From positions 1,199,718 to 1,263,717 of the forward strand of contig NZ_FOSQ01000001.1 of assembly GCF_900114315.1 (NCBI RefSeq): a DNA stretch of 64,000 nucleotides. The letters run 5' to 3'. How positions within the stretch are numbered: the first letter of the stretch is position 1; every line of letters begins with the position of its first letter. This document shows, one piece after another, positions 54,965-63,638 of this stretch. Below the pieces are notes generated by a model that saw only the letters and a program-made list of their open reading frames with translations, searched no databases and was not told the origin of the DNA. The translations under genes were made by a program, and so were the position numbers. The DNA comes from Falsiroseomonas stagni DSM 19981. Lineage in GTDB: Bacteria; Pseudomonadota; Alphaproteobacteria; Acetobacterales; Acetobacteraceae.

Positions 54965-56455
54965 TCAGCCGCGGATGCGGGCCACCGTGGCGGTGGTGCT
55001 CTGCCCCGGGAGGAGCTGCGCCAGGCGCACCTGGCCGCCCCATTCCGTGACCAGGTCGCCGCCTACCACCTTGTCCACGGTGTAGTCGGCGCCCTTCACC
55101 AGCACATCCGGCCGCAGCAGCTTGATGAGGTCGACGGGGGTGTCTTCCTCGAACACGCTGACCAGGTCGACGGAGGAGACGGAGGCCAGGACGGCGGCGC
55201 GGGCGGCCTCCCCCTGGATGGGGCGGGTTTCCCCCTTCAGGCGCTTGACGCTGGAATCGGCGTTGAGCCCGACCACCAGCCGGTCGCACCAGGACCGCGC
55301 CTGTTCCAGCAGATGGACATGGCCGGGATGCAGCAGGTCGAAGCAGCCATTGGTGAAGCCGATCCGGTAGCCGCGGCGGCGCCAGCGTTCCACCTGTTCC
55401 ATGGCGGTGGCGCGGGAGACGACCTTGCGCAGCGCGCCGCGCTCCGGCGTCAGGGCCTCCGCCAGGTCGCTTTCGCGCGCCACGGCGGTGCCGACCTTGC
55501 CCACCACGATGCCGGCCGCGATGTTGGCCAGCCGCGCCGCGACGGGGGCGGTGAGGCCCGCGGCCAGGCCCGCGGCCACCACGGCGACCACCGTATCCCC
55601 GGCGCCGGAGACGTCATGCACCTCCGGCGCCTCGGCCGGGAAATGGCGGATGCCCTGGGCATCGACCAGGGTCATCCCATCCTCGCTTCGCGTCACCAGC
55701 ACGGCGCCGAAGCGGTAGGTGTCGCGAAGGTGCTGGGCGGCGGCGACGATGGCTTCTTCCGTATCGACCGCCATGCCGGTGGCCAGGGCCAGTTCGGCGC
55801 GGTTCGGCGTGACCATGTCCGCGCCGGCGTAGCGGGCGTAGTCCACGCCCTTGGGGTCCACCACCACGCGGCGGCCGGCGGCGCGGGCTGCGGCGATCAG
55901 GCGCTGCGCGACATCCCCGGCGAGCACGCCCTTCTGGTAGTCGGACAGCACCATGACGGTGGTCGCGGCCACGGCATCGGCGGCGATCCGCACCATGCGG
56001 TCCGCGAGGCGGGCATTGATCGGCCCCGCCATCTCATGGTCCGCGCGCAGCAATTGCTGGCCGGCGGCGATGAAGCGGGTCTTGGTGGTGGTGGCGCGGC
56101 CGCCCTGGACCAGCAGCCAGGGCTCCACATTGGGCTGGCCGCCGATCAGGCCCGTCAGGTCGCTGCCCGCCTGGTCGTCGCCGACCACGGAGACGAAGGC
56201 GACGGCGGCGCCGAGCGCGGTCAGGTTGCGCACCACATTGCCGGCACCGCCGGGCATGGCGAGTTCGCGTTCCACCGCCAGCACGGCCACCGGGGCCTCC
56301 GGGCTGACGCGCTGGACCTGGCCATAGACGTAGCGGTCGAGCATGGCGTCGCCGACCACGAGGACGGAGGCGCGCTTCAACAGGCGCACCGCCTCCGTCA
56401 GGTCACCGACGGGGATTTCGGGGGTCGGCAGGTCGGCGGGCGCGGGGCCTTGCAT
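54965..56455 (-). CDS. hldE: Bifunctional heptose-7-phosphate kinase / heptose-1-phosphate adenylyltransferase
   Basis: 496 residues. The N-terminal ribokinase-like domain has VVGDAMLDRYVYG, the GGAGNVVRNL loop and the DVSGAGDTVVAVVA anion hole. The C-terminal cytidylyltransferase-like domain starts at GFTNGCFDLLHPGHVHLL. It makes ADP-D-glycero-beta-D-manno-heptose for the LPS inner core. It is transcribed alone; convergent with mmcB. A 160-base structured repeat lies upstream of it. Confidence 0.94.
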   Translation of the reverse strand: MQGPAPADLPTPEIPVGDLTEAVRLLKRASVLVVGDAMLDRYVYGQVQRVSPEAPVAVLAVERELAMPGGAGNVVRNLTALGAAVAFVSVVGDDQAGSDLTGLIGGQPNVEPWLLVQGGRATTTKTRFIAAGQQLLRADHEMAGPINARLADRMVRIAADAVAATTVMVLSDYQKGVLAGDVAQRLIAAARAAGRRVVVDPKGVDYARYAGADMVTPNRAELALATGMAVDTEEAIVAAAQHLRDTYRFGAVLVTRSEDGMTLVDAQGIRHFPAEAPEVHDVSGAGDTVVAVVAAGLAAGLTAPVAARLANIAAGIVVGKVGTAVARESDLAEALTPERGALRKVVSRATAMEQVERWRRRGYRIGFTNGCFDLLHPGHVHLLEQARSWCDRLVVGLNADSSVKRLKGETRPIQGEAARAAVLASVSSVDLVSVFEEDTPVDLIKLLRPDVLVKGADYTVDKVVGGDLVTEWGGQVRLAQLLPGQSTTATVARIRG

Positions 56456-56540
56456 GCAATCGCCCTACCCCAATCGCGCCATCGGGCGCAAGGCACGCCC
56501 GCGCGGGTGGGCAATAAAGTAGGAAGTGGCCGGCGGTCTC

Positions 56541-56700
56541 ATGCCAACGGCGCGATGGCATGATCTGCGGCCGGCGTAGCCGGCCGAGGGCGCGAACGCG
56601 GCCCGCGGCCAGTGCCGCGGGCCCAGCGGCCGGAGGCCGCGCCCGGCGCTTGAGGGCGAAAAGCGAACACCAACGAGTCGCTGCAAGCGGCCGTTGGTAT
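56541..56700. repeat. IR-bounded element with five internal hairpins
   Basis: ATGCCAACGGC at 56541-56551 is repeated inverted, with one mismatch, at 56690-56700. Inside are perfect hairpins: 56541-56546/56556-56561, 56569-56575/56579-56585, 56600-56609/56614-56623, 56626-56631/56635-56640 and 56669-56675/56692-56698. It contains no coding frame. It lies between the phosphatase stop and the hldE start on the same strand, so it would be transcribed in the 3' region of one gene or the 5' region of the other. It looks like a BIME/REP-type repeat or a structured RNA. Confidence 0.65.
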
Positions 56701-57413
56701 CAAGCCATCAGGAAGCCGATGCGGTCATCCTGCAGCACCGCGCAGGTCAGGTCGCCGCCGAAGACGGCGCCGGTATCGATACCGATGCGGTGGCCGCGGA
56801 TCTCCGGCGCCTTGCAGGGGGTGTGGCCATGCACCACCACCGCCGGCACCGGGCCGCGCCAGGACAGGAAGGGCTCGCGGATCCAGGTCAGGTCCATCAC
56901 GTCCTGCGCGGCCAGGGGCACATCGGGCCGGATGCCGGCATGGGCGAAGAAATAGCCGCCCGCGGCGTGGCTGGCCCGGCAGCCCCGCAGGAAGGCCAGG
57001 TGGTCGTCCGGCACTGCGGCCCAGCCCGTGGGATCGCGCGGCGACAGGCCGTAGCTTTCCAGCGTCGCGCCGCCGCCATTGTCCAGCCAGAAATCCAGCA
57101 CCGCATCCGGCGCGGTGGGGGACAGCGCGGCCAGCATCATCTGTTCATGGTTGCCGACCAGGTTCACCACCTGCATCCCGTGCAGCGGTGGCGGGCCCAG
57201 CAGCAGGTCGATCACCGCCGCGCTGTCCGGCCCGCGATCGACATAATCGCCGAGGTGGATGAGCGTGGCGCGTTCCACCGGGTGGTCCAGCAGGTGTTCG
57301 GCGATCCGGTCGTGCAGCGCCTCCAGCCGCCCCACGCAGCCATGGGGATCGCCGATCGCGTAGATGCGCTGGCCGTGCGGAAGCCGGGCCGGCGCTAAGA
57401 ATTCCGTAAGCAT
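56700..57413 (-). CDS. PPP-type metallophosphoesterase (serine/threonine phosphatase-like)
   Basis: 237 residues with the PPP signature motifs: YAIGDPHGCVGRLEAL (usually GDxHG), HLGDYVDRGPDS and NLVGNHEQMM, then FFAHAGIRPD and VVHGHTP. The enzyme resembles bacteriophage lambda PP and PrpA, which remove phosphate from proteins or nucleotides in a Mn-dependent way. It is divergent from the EAL-like gene pair, with 66 bases between starts. Its stop codon touches the repeat element. Confidence 0.88.
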   Translation of the reverse strand: MLTEFLAPARLPHGQRIYAIGDPHGCVGRLEALHDRIAEHLLDHPVERATLIHLGDYVDRGPDSAAVIDLLLGPPPLHGMQVVNLVGNHEQMMLAALSPTAPDAVLDFWLDNGGGATLESYGLSPRDPTGWAAVPDDHLAFLRGCRASHAAGGYFFAHAGIRPDVPLAAQDVMDLTWIREPFLSWRGPVPAVVVHGHTPCKAPEIRGHRIGIDTGAVFGGDLTCAVLQDDRIGFLMA

Positions 57414-57479
57414 GCCGGGAGGAACCTAGCGCGAAGGGGGGCGCACGTCGCCCTCCGGCCCCCCGGTGGTCCCATCAAC

Positions 57480-58691
57480 ATGCCCGAAGGTCCAACGTTC
57501 CGAGAGACGGTGCCAGACACGGCCGCCCCGGCCGCCGCGGGTGGGGCGTCGCCCGGGCCCGGGGCGGGGCCCCCGATCGGCGTGGTGATGCGGGAGGCGC
57601 TGCGCGCCCCCGCGGGGCGGGTGGTGCTGCGCGTGCGGGACCTGCCGGCGCACCGGCGCCGCGTGGCGCGGGCGCTGCTGCTGGAAGGCGCGCTGGCCGC
57701 GGGCGGCACGGTGACGGAAGGCCATGGCGGCGACCTGCTGCTGGTGGGGGCGGAGGCGGCGCGGGCGGAACGGCTGCGCCTGCTGCTCGACCGCCTGCTG
57801 GGCGGGGGCGCGCCGGGGGCGGTCCATGCCGGGCTGTGGTCGCTGGAACGCGATGCCCCGGCGCTGCTGGACTACGCCGCGGGGCGGGACGGGCTGGCGG
57901 AGCCGATCGCGGCCTCCGCGGGGCCGGAACTGGCGGGACTCGATGACTGGCTGAAGCGCCTGGCGCTGGAGGGCGTGGTGGCGCGGCACGTCGGCTGGCG
58001 GCTGGCGGAGGGCCAGGCGGCGCCCCGCCCGGCCTTCCTGCGCCTGGACGTGGCGCGGGATGCGCTGGCGCGGAAGATGGGCGTGCTGGGGCAGGACCGG
58101 GACCTGGTGGAACATGCGGCGCGGGCCATCGCGGGGCGGTTGCTGCGCGCCATCGGGGATCCCGCGCAATGCGGCCCGCTGATCGGGGACCGGCTGCCGG
58201 GCCCGCTGCACCTGCCCGTGCCGCCCGCCGCGCTGACCGGGCGCGATGGCGGCCGGCGGGGCGGTGCCATGCTGGTGGCCGCCGTGACGCTGGAGGAAGC
58301 GGCGGACCCGCGCGCGCTGGCCGCGCGGCGGGCATTGCTGGCCGGCATGGGCTGGCTGCTGGAAGTGGATGGGCTGACGGCGGAGGCGCTGGGCCTGCTG
58401 GCGCCGGACGACCTGCCGGCGGACCTGCTGCGCCTGCATTGGAGTGAGGCGCTGCTGGCGCCCGCCTGCCACGCCGCGCTGCGCCGGGTCGACCCCGCGC
58501 GGCTGACCCTGGCGGGGGTGCGGGATGCCGATGCGCTGGCCTGGGCGCGCAGCCTGGGCGTGACGCGGATCGAACCCGCTCCGGCGCTGGCGGCGGCGCT
58601 GGCGATGCCGGTGCCCGCCCCCGTGGCCTTCCGGCCGCCGGCCCCGGTGCCGTCCCTGGTGCCGCCCCCGGTCCTGAGCCCGGCGGCATGA
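57480..58691 (+). CDS. Degenerate EAL-like protein A
   Basis: 403 residues, unusually rich in Ala, Leu and Arg. No family matches strongly. The C-terminal half carries the skeleton of an EAL barrel (AAVTLEEAADPRALAARRALL, then a strand with DLLRLHWSEAL, and DADALAWARSLGVTRIEP), but the catalytic E-A-L and metal-binding acidic residues are missing. The N-terminal part (LRVRDLPAHRRRVARALL) is unassigned. It overlaps the next gene, which encodes a protein of similar plan, by 4 bases (ATGA). It is probably a catalytically dead signalling or binding protein. Confidence 0.65.
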   Translation: MPEGPTFRETVPDTAAPAAAGGASPGPGAGPPIGVVMREALRAPAGRVVLRVRDLPAHRRRVARALLLEGALAAGGTVTEGHGGDLLLVGAEAARAERLRLLLDRLLGGGAPGAVHAGLWSLERDAPALLDYAAGRDGLAEPIAASAGPELAGLDDWLKRLALEGVVARHVGWRLAEGQAAPRPAFLRLDVARDALARKMGVLGQDRDLVEHAARAIAGRLLRAIGDPAQCGPLIGDRLPGPLHLPVPPAALTGRDGGRRGGAMLVAAVTLEEAADPRALAARRALLAGMGWLLEVDGLTAEALGLLAPDDLPADLLRLHWSEALLAPACHAALRRVDPARLTLAGVRDADALAWARSLGVTRIEPAPALAAALAMPVPAPVAFRPPAPVPSLVPPPVLSPAA

Positions 58692-59863
58692 GCGGCCTCG
58701 ACACCGACCGCCGCCCCTCCACCATCCGCGCCGCGGCCGAACTCGCGGCCTTCGTGCGGGAGACGGTGGCGGCGAATGCGTCGCGGGATGTGCTGCACCT
58801 GCGCATGGCGGGGCTGTCGCCGGCCATGCGGCGGCCGCATCACCAGCGGATGCTGCGGGATGCGCTGGGCCCGGCGCTGTCCGGCGCCCGCACCCGCGTC
58901 TTCGACCTGCCGAATGGCGATGTGGTGGCGGTCGCGCCGCCGCCGGCCCTGGCCCTGGAGAACACCCGCGCCGCGCTGGCGCGGACGCTGGACGCCGCGG
59001 CGCAGGATGCGGTGAGGAGCCTGCGGCTGCCGGAAGCGGCGGCGCAATTGCTGGCGGCGGCGTCGGAAAGCCTCGGCCTGGATCCGGCGCCGGAGGAGCC
59101 CGATGCCGCGGAGCCGCGGCCACCCGTGACCACCGCCCAGATCGCCGCGGCGGAACGCGCGCTGGCGCGGGCGGATCTGGACCCCGTGACGGCCCGCCAG
59201 GCGGTCTGCCGGATGGACCCCGATGGCGCGCCGGCGGAACCGCTGTGGGAGGACCGGCGCATCGCCTGGCCGGCGCTGTCGGCCCTGGTGCTGGAAGGCG
59301 CGGATACCGGCGCATCCTCCGCCCTGCGGCGGCGCCTGGCGCGACTGGCGGAAGCGCGGATGCTGGCGGAGATCGTGCGCCCCGCGGCGCAGATGGGCTG
59401 GAAGCCGGTCGGCCTGCCGTTGGCGCCGGCGACCATCGCCTCCCCGGCCTTCGACCGCTTCGATGCCGGGCTGCCGGCTGGGCGGCGCAAGGAGATCACG
59501 ATCAGCTTCCGGGCGGCGGATGTGCTGGCGGACCCCGTCGGCTTCGTGGCGGCGCGGGACCTGGTGCGGCCACGCGGCTATGGCTTGGCACTGGACGATG
59601 CGCCGGCCGGGCTGCTGGCGGTGCTGCCCATGGCGCGGCTCGGGCTGGACCTGCTGCGGCTGCGCTGGTCACCGGAATTGCCGATGACGGTGCCATCCGG
59701 CCTGGCCAGTTTCCTGGCCGAGGGGCAGGCGGCCGAAGGCCGGGGCGCGGAGGCGGTGGTGCTGGTGGGCGTCGATCGCCCCGCCGCCATCGCCTGGGGG
59801 TGGGAGGTCGGCATCCGGCGCTTCCAGGGGCCGCTGGTGGAGCGGCGGCGCCGGGGACACTGA
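58688..59863 (+). CDS. Degenerate EAL-like protein B
   Basis: 391 residues. The C-terminal 150 residues follow the EAL order: ITISFRAADVLADP, then GYGLALDDAPAGLLAVL, LGLDLLRLRWSPEL and AWGWEVGIRRFQGPLVERRR. The last of these matches the QGxxf end of EAL domains. The EAL motif and most metal ligands are absent. The N-terminal region (VRETVAANASRDVLHLRMAG) resembles a PAS-like or helical domain only weakly. Translationally coupled to protein A, so they may form a heterodimer. The role is unknown. Confidence 0.65.
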   Translation: MSGLDTDRRPSTIRAAAELAAFVRETVAANASRDVLHLRMAGLSPAMRRPHHQRMLRDALGPALSGARTRVFDLPNGDVVAVAPPPALALENTRAALARTLDAAAQDAVRSLRLPEAAAQLLAAASESLGLDPAPEEPDAAEPRPPVTTAQIAAAERALARADLDPVTARQAVCRMDPDGAPAEPLWEDRRIAWPALSALVLEGADTGASSALRRRLARLAEARMLAEIVRPAAQMGWKPVGLPLAPATIASPAFDRFDAGLPAGRRKEITISFRAADVLADPVGFVAARDLVRPRGYGLALDDAPAGLLAVLPMARLGLDLLRLRWSPELPMTVPSGLASFLAEGQAAEGRGAEAVVLVGVDRPAAIAWGWEVGIRRFQGPLVERRRRGH

Positions 59864-59917
59864 GCAGGCCCAGGCCCGTGCGCTTGCCCTGGCCGGGCCG
59901 CCGCGCATATCGGTGGG

Positions 59918-60706
59918 ATGATCACCGATGACAACGCGGCCCTTGCCGTCCAGGGCCTGACCAAGCGCTACAGGCCCGAAGGCGCCCCCGCCGTCGTGGA
60001 CCTGTCCTTCACCCTGCCGCGCGGCGCCACCTGGGGGCTGCTGGGGGGCAATGGCGCGGGCAAGACGACGACCATCGCCATGCTGCTCGGCCTGCTGGTG
60101 CCGAGTGGCGGGCGCATCCTGGCGCTGGGGCATGACATGGCGGTGGATCGCTTCGCGGCACTGGCGCGGATGAACTTCTCCTCCCCCTATGTCGCGCTGC
60201 CGCACCGGCTTTCCGTGGCGGAGAATTTGATGGTCTATGCGCATCTCTACGGTGTGCCGAAGCCTCGGCAGCGGATCGAGGAACTGGCGGAACAGCTTCA
60301 ACTGACAGACCTGCTGAAGCGGCCGGCGGGGGAACTCTCCGCGGGGCAGAAGACGCGCGTGGCGCTGGCGAAATCGCTGGTGAACCGGCCGGATCTGCTG
60401 CTGCTGGATGAGCCGACGGCGAGCCTCGACCCGGATACGGGCGACTGGGTGCGGTCCTGGCTGGAACGCTACCGGGCGGAAAGCGGCTGCGCGATCCTGC
60501 TGGCGAGCCACAACATGGCGGAGGTCGAGCGGTTGTGCGCGGAGGTGCTGGTGCTGCGCGCGGGGCGGGTGGTGGATCGGGGCAGCCCCTCGGCGCTGCT
60601 GGAACGCTACGGGCGGGACGATCTGGAGGAGGTGTTTCTCGATATTGCGCGTGAACGCGGAAACGCGGCGGAGCGCGCCGACGGGTCGGCGGAGCAGATG
60701 GCATGA
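59918..60706 (+). CDS. ABC transporter ATP-binding protein (ABC-2 type)
   Basis: 262 residues with Walker A LLGGNGAGKTTTIAML near residue 45, signature LSAGQKTRVALAKS, Walker B LLLLDEPTASLDP and an H-loop in LLASHNMAEVERLC. The DLEEVFLDIARE end is typical of drug/antibiotic-type exporters. It overlaps the permease gene by 4 bases. The start 55 bases after the EAL-like pair leaves co-transcription possible. Confidence 0.92.
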   Translation: MITDDNAALAVQGLTKRYRPEGAPAVVDLSFTLPRGATWGLLGGNGAGKTTTIAMLLGLLVPSGGRILALGHDMAVDRFAALARMNFSSPYVALPHRLSVAENLMVYAHLYGVPKPRQRIEELAEQLQLTDLLKRPAGELSAGQKTRVALAKSLVNRPDLLLLDEPTASLDPDTGDWVRSWLERYRAESGCAILLASHNMAEVERLCAEVLVLRAGRVVDRGSPSALLERYGRDDLEEVFLDIARERGNAAERADGSAEQMA

Positions 60707-61509
60707 GCGGGGCGTCTGCGGGCCGGCGCGTCTGGGGGCTGATGTACCGGCACCTGGCGCTCTATCGCCGGTCCTGGCCGCGGGTGCTGGAACTGGCCTA
60801 TTGGCCGGTGCTGCAGATGGTGGTGTGGGGCTTCGTCACCGCCTACCTCGCGGGGGTGCAGAACAACGTGGCCAGCGTGGCGGCGGGGGTGCTGCTGGGC
60901 GGCGTGCTGCTGTGGGAGGTCGCGATCCGCAGCCAGATGGGCTTCGCGATATCGTTCCTTGAGGAGGTGTGGAGCCGCAACCTAGGCCATGTCTTCGTCA
61001 GCCCGCTGCGCCCGATGGAACTGGTGGCGGCGCTGGTGGCGATGAGCGCGCTGCGCATGTTCGCGGGCGTGCTGCCGGCGGTGGGCCTGGCCTGGCTGCT
61101 CTACGGCTTCGGGCTGTGGACGCTGGGGCCCGTCATCGTGCTGTTCTTCGCGGGGCTGATGATGATGGGCTGGGCGGTGGCGCTGGCCGTCACGGCGCTG
61201 ATCCTGCGGCATGGGGCGGGGGCGGAGCCGCTGGCGTGGAGCGTGCTGTTCGGGCTGACGCCCTTCGCGGCCGTGTTCTACCCCGTCTCCGTCCTGCCGG
61301 GCTGGTTGCAGCCGGTGGCGCTGATGGTGCCGGCGGCGCATGTGTTCGAGGGCATGCGCGGCGTGCTGCTGGACGGCACCATCGCCTGGGGCCATCTGGC
61401 CGCGGCCTTCGGGTTGAACCTGGTGTGGCTGGCGGGCGCGGTGGCGCTGTTCCTGCGGCAGTTCCAGGCGGCGCGGGAGCGGGGCGCGCTGTTGAGCATC
61501 GGGGAGTAG
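60703..61509 (+). CDS. ABC-2 type transporter permease
   Basis: 268 residues with six membrane segments of the ABC-2 family: AYWPVLQMVVWGFVTAYLA, VAAGVLLGGVLLWEVA and the C-terminal VFEGMRGVLLDG followed by two helices. SRNLGHVFVSPLRPMELVAA is the characteristic cytosolic loop. It forms an exporter with the ATPase gene that it overlaps. The substrate is unknown. Confidence 0.88.
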   Translation: MSGASAGRRVWGLMYRHLALYRRSWPRVLELAYWPVLQMVVWGFVTAYLAGVQNNVASVAAGVLLGGVLLWEVAIRSQMGFAISFLEEVWSRNLGHVFVSPLRPMELVAALVAMSALRMFAGVLPAVGLAWLLYGFGLWTLGPVIVLFFAGLMMMGWAVALAVTALILRHGAGAEPLAWSVLFGLTPFAAVFYPVSVLPGWLQPVALMVPAAHVFEGMRGVLLDGTIAWGHLAAAFGLNLVWLAGAVALFLRQFQAARERGALLSIGE

Positions 61510-61543
61510 GCCAACCCGAAGCGCTGGTGGGCGTTGCGGCTGC

Positions 61544-62830
61544 ATGAGCACGCCCCCCGCCTTCCTCTTCGCCACCGGCATCGAGAACAGCATCCCCCGC
61601 ATCAAGGGCGGCACGGTGCGCGTGGACCAGATGGCGCGCTGTGGCCATTACGAGCGATGGCGGGAGGATTTCGCGCTGGTGCAGGAGATGGGGCTGAGTT
61701 TCCTGCGCTACGGCCCGCCGCTGCACACCACGCTGATCGGCCCCGGCCGGCACGATTGGGACTTCGCCGACCAGACCTTCGGGGAGTTGCATCGCCGCGA
61801 CATCGTGCCGATCGTCGATCTCTGCCATTTCGGCGTGCCGGACTGGATCGGGGATTTCCAGAATCCGGACTTCCCGAATCTCTTCGCGGCCTATGCGGGC
61901 GCCTTCGCGCGGCGCTTTCCCTGGGTGCAGCTCTATACGCCGGTCAATGAGATGTACATCTGCGCGCTCTTCTCCGCGCGCTATGGCTGGTGGAACGAAC
62001 AGCTTTCCACCGACCGCGGCTTCGTCACCGCGCTGAAGCACATCGTCGCCGCCAATGTGCTGGCGATGCGCGCGATCCTGGCGGTGCGGCCCGACGCGAT
62101 CTTCATCCAGTCCGAGAGCACGGAGTATTTCCACGCGGAGAGCCCGGCCGCGATCGGGCCGGCGGAGCTGCGCAACCAGGAACGCTTCCTGTCGCTCGAC
62201 CTCAACTACGGGCGGCGCGTGGACAGCGGGATGTACGAATACCTGATGGACAACGGCATGACACGAGCGGAATACCATTTCTTCCTGAGCCACAGCCCGC
62301 TGAAGCGCCACTGCATCATGGGCAATGACTACTACTGGACCAACGAGCACCTGGTTATGCCGGATGGCGCGACGCGCGCCTCGGGCGAGGTCTTCGGCTA
62401 TGCCGTGCTGACGCACCAGTACCATGACCGCTACGCGCTGCCGGTGATGCATACCGAGACCAACATCCGCGAGGATGGCGAGGGCGCCGCGGAACGCTGG
62501 CTGTGGAAGCAATGGGCGAATGTGCTGCGCGTGCGGAATGACGGCGTGCCGGTGGTGGGCTTCACCTGGTATTCGCTGACGGACCAGGTGGATTGGGACA
62601 GCGCGCTGCGGGAGGAGAACGGGCATGTCGATCCCGTCGGCCTCTATGACCTGGACCGGAAGATCCGACCCGTCGGGCGCGCCTACAAGCAACTGGTGGA
62701 ACAGTGGCGGGATGTGCTGCCGGCGCAGTCGCTCTGCCTCCAGGTGCCGGTGGTGATGCCGAGCGCGCACCAGGTGGATGGGCTGCCGGAGGCCTATTGG
62801 GTGGGGCAGGCGCGCCAACGGGCGCGATAG
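61544..62830 (+). CDS. Glycoside hydrolase family 1-like protein
   Basis: 428 residues with a (beta/alpha)8 pattern: FLRYGPPLHTTLIGPGRHDW, then VDLCHFGVPDWIGDF. The acid/base motif is YTPVNEMYICALFS (NE kept, P replaced by M) and the nucleophile region is PVMHTETNI, in place of the usual TENG. The likely activity is beta-glycosidase, but divergence at both sites makes the substrate uncertain. No signal peptide, so it is cytosolic. It is 34 bases downstream of the ABC permease gene. Confidence 0.82.
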   Translation: MSTPPAFLFATGIENSIPRIKGGTVRVDQMARCGHYERWREDFALVQEMGLSFLRYGPPLHTTLIGPGRHDWDFADQTFGELHRRDIVPIVDLCHFGVPDWIGDFQNPDFPNLFAAYAGAFARRFPWVQLYTPVNEMYICALFSARYGWWNEQLSTDRGFVTALKHIVAANVLAMRAILAVRPDAIFIQSESTEYFHAESPAAIGPAELRNQERFLSLDLNYGRRVDSGMYEYLMDNGMTRAEYHFFLSHSPLKRHCIMGNDYYWTNEHLVMPDGATRASGEVFGYAVLTHQYHDRYALPVMHTETNIREDGEGAAERWLWKQWANVLRVRNDGVPVVGFTWYSLTDQVDWDSALREENGHVDPVGLYDLDRKIRPVGRAYKQLVEQWRDVLPAQSLCLQVPVVMPSAHQVDGLPEAYWVGQARQRAR

Positions 62831-62872
62831 GGGGCCTTCCGGCGCGCGGATGCCGGCGCTAGACCCGGCAAC

Positions 62873-63505
62873 GTGACGAACACCCGCATCTTCCTCGTCC
62901 GGCATGCGCTGGTCGAGCCTTCGGCCCGCGCGCTGATCTATGGCAGCATGGACGTGCCGCTCTGCGACCTGGCGCTTCAGCAGGAGGCGCTGTCCTACCG
63001 CTGGCTGGCCGCCCGGCTGCCGGCCGGGGCGCGCTGGGTGGTGACGAGCCTGTCCCGCACCCGCGCCACCGCCGCCGCCATCTTCGCGGCGGGCTATCCG
63101 GAGGCGCCCTTGCAGACGGAGCCGGACCTGGCGGAACAGCACCTCGGCGAATGGCAGGGCCTGTCGCATGAGGCTTTCGCCGAGAAGCTCCGCCACCCGC
63201 CGCACCCCTTCTGGCCGCATGGGGCGGATGAGAAGCCGCCCGGCGGGGAATCCTTCAGCGAGATGGTGGAGCGCGTGGCGCCGGTGCTGGAGCGGCTGGC
63301 GGCGGAAACGCCGGGCGGCGATATCGTGATCGTGGCCCATGGCGGGTCGATCCGCGCCGCCATCGCCCATGCGATGGGACTGACGCCGCACCAGGCGCTG
63401 ATCTTCTCCATCAAGAACCTGTCCCTGACCCGGCTGGAGAAGCAGGGGGCGGATTGGCGGGTGGCGGCGGTGAACGAGGAACCCTTCACTCCCGTGGCGG
63501 CGTAG
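62873..63505 (+). CDS. Histidine phosphatase family protein
   Basis: 210 residues from GTG 62873. The RHG-type motif is FLVRHALVEPS (R-H with A in place of G), with SLSRTRATAAAIF (second Arg), EQHLGEWQGL and IVAHGGSIRAA (second His). These enzymes use a phosphohistidine intermediate; relatives include phosphoglycerate mutase and CobC (alpha-ribazole phosphatase). The substrate is unassigned. It follows the GH1-like gene by 42 bases. Confidence 0.85.
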   Translation: MTNTRIFLVRHALVEPSARALIYGSMDVPLCDLALQQEALSYRWLAARLPAGARWVVTSLSRTRATAAAIFAAGYPEAPLQTEPDLAEQHLGEWQGLSHEAFAEKLRHPPHPFWPHGADEKPPGGESFSEMVERVAPVLERLAAETPGGDIVIVAHGGSIRAAIAHAMGLTPHQALIFSIKNLSLTRLEKQGADWRVAAVNEEPFTPVAA

Positions 63506-63638
63506 CCGCTCACGCCCGTGGCGGGTCGTCCGGGCCTCCGCCACCAAAACACCCCGAGGCCGCCACAGCTTGCCCTTGGACACCCGAGTCGCGGACGGGT
63601 AGAACCTTGACCCTCATAGGGTTGGAGGAGGTCGTTCA

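Noticed and set aside
63600-63638. Possible MerR-type promoter (CCTTGACCCTCATAGGG)
   Set aside because: The dyad is imperfect and no MerR-family gene lies nearby; evidence is too weak.
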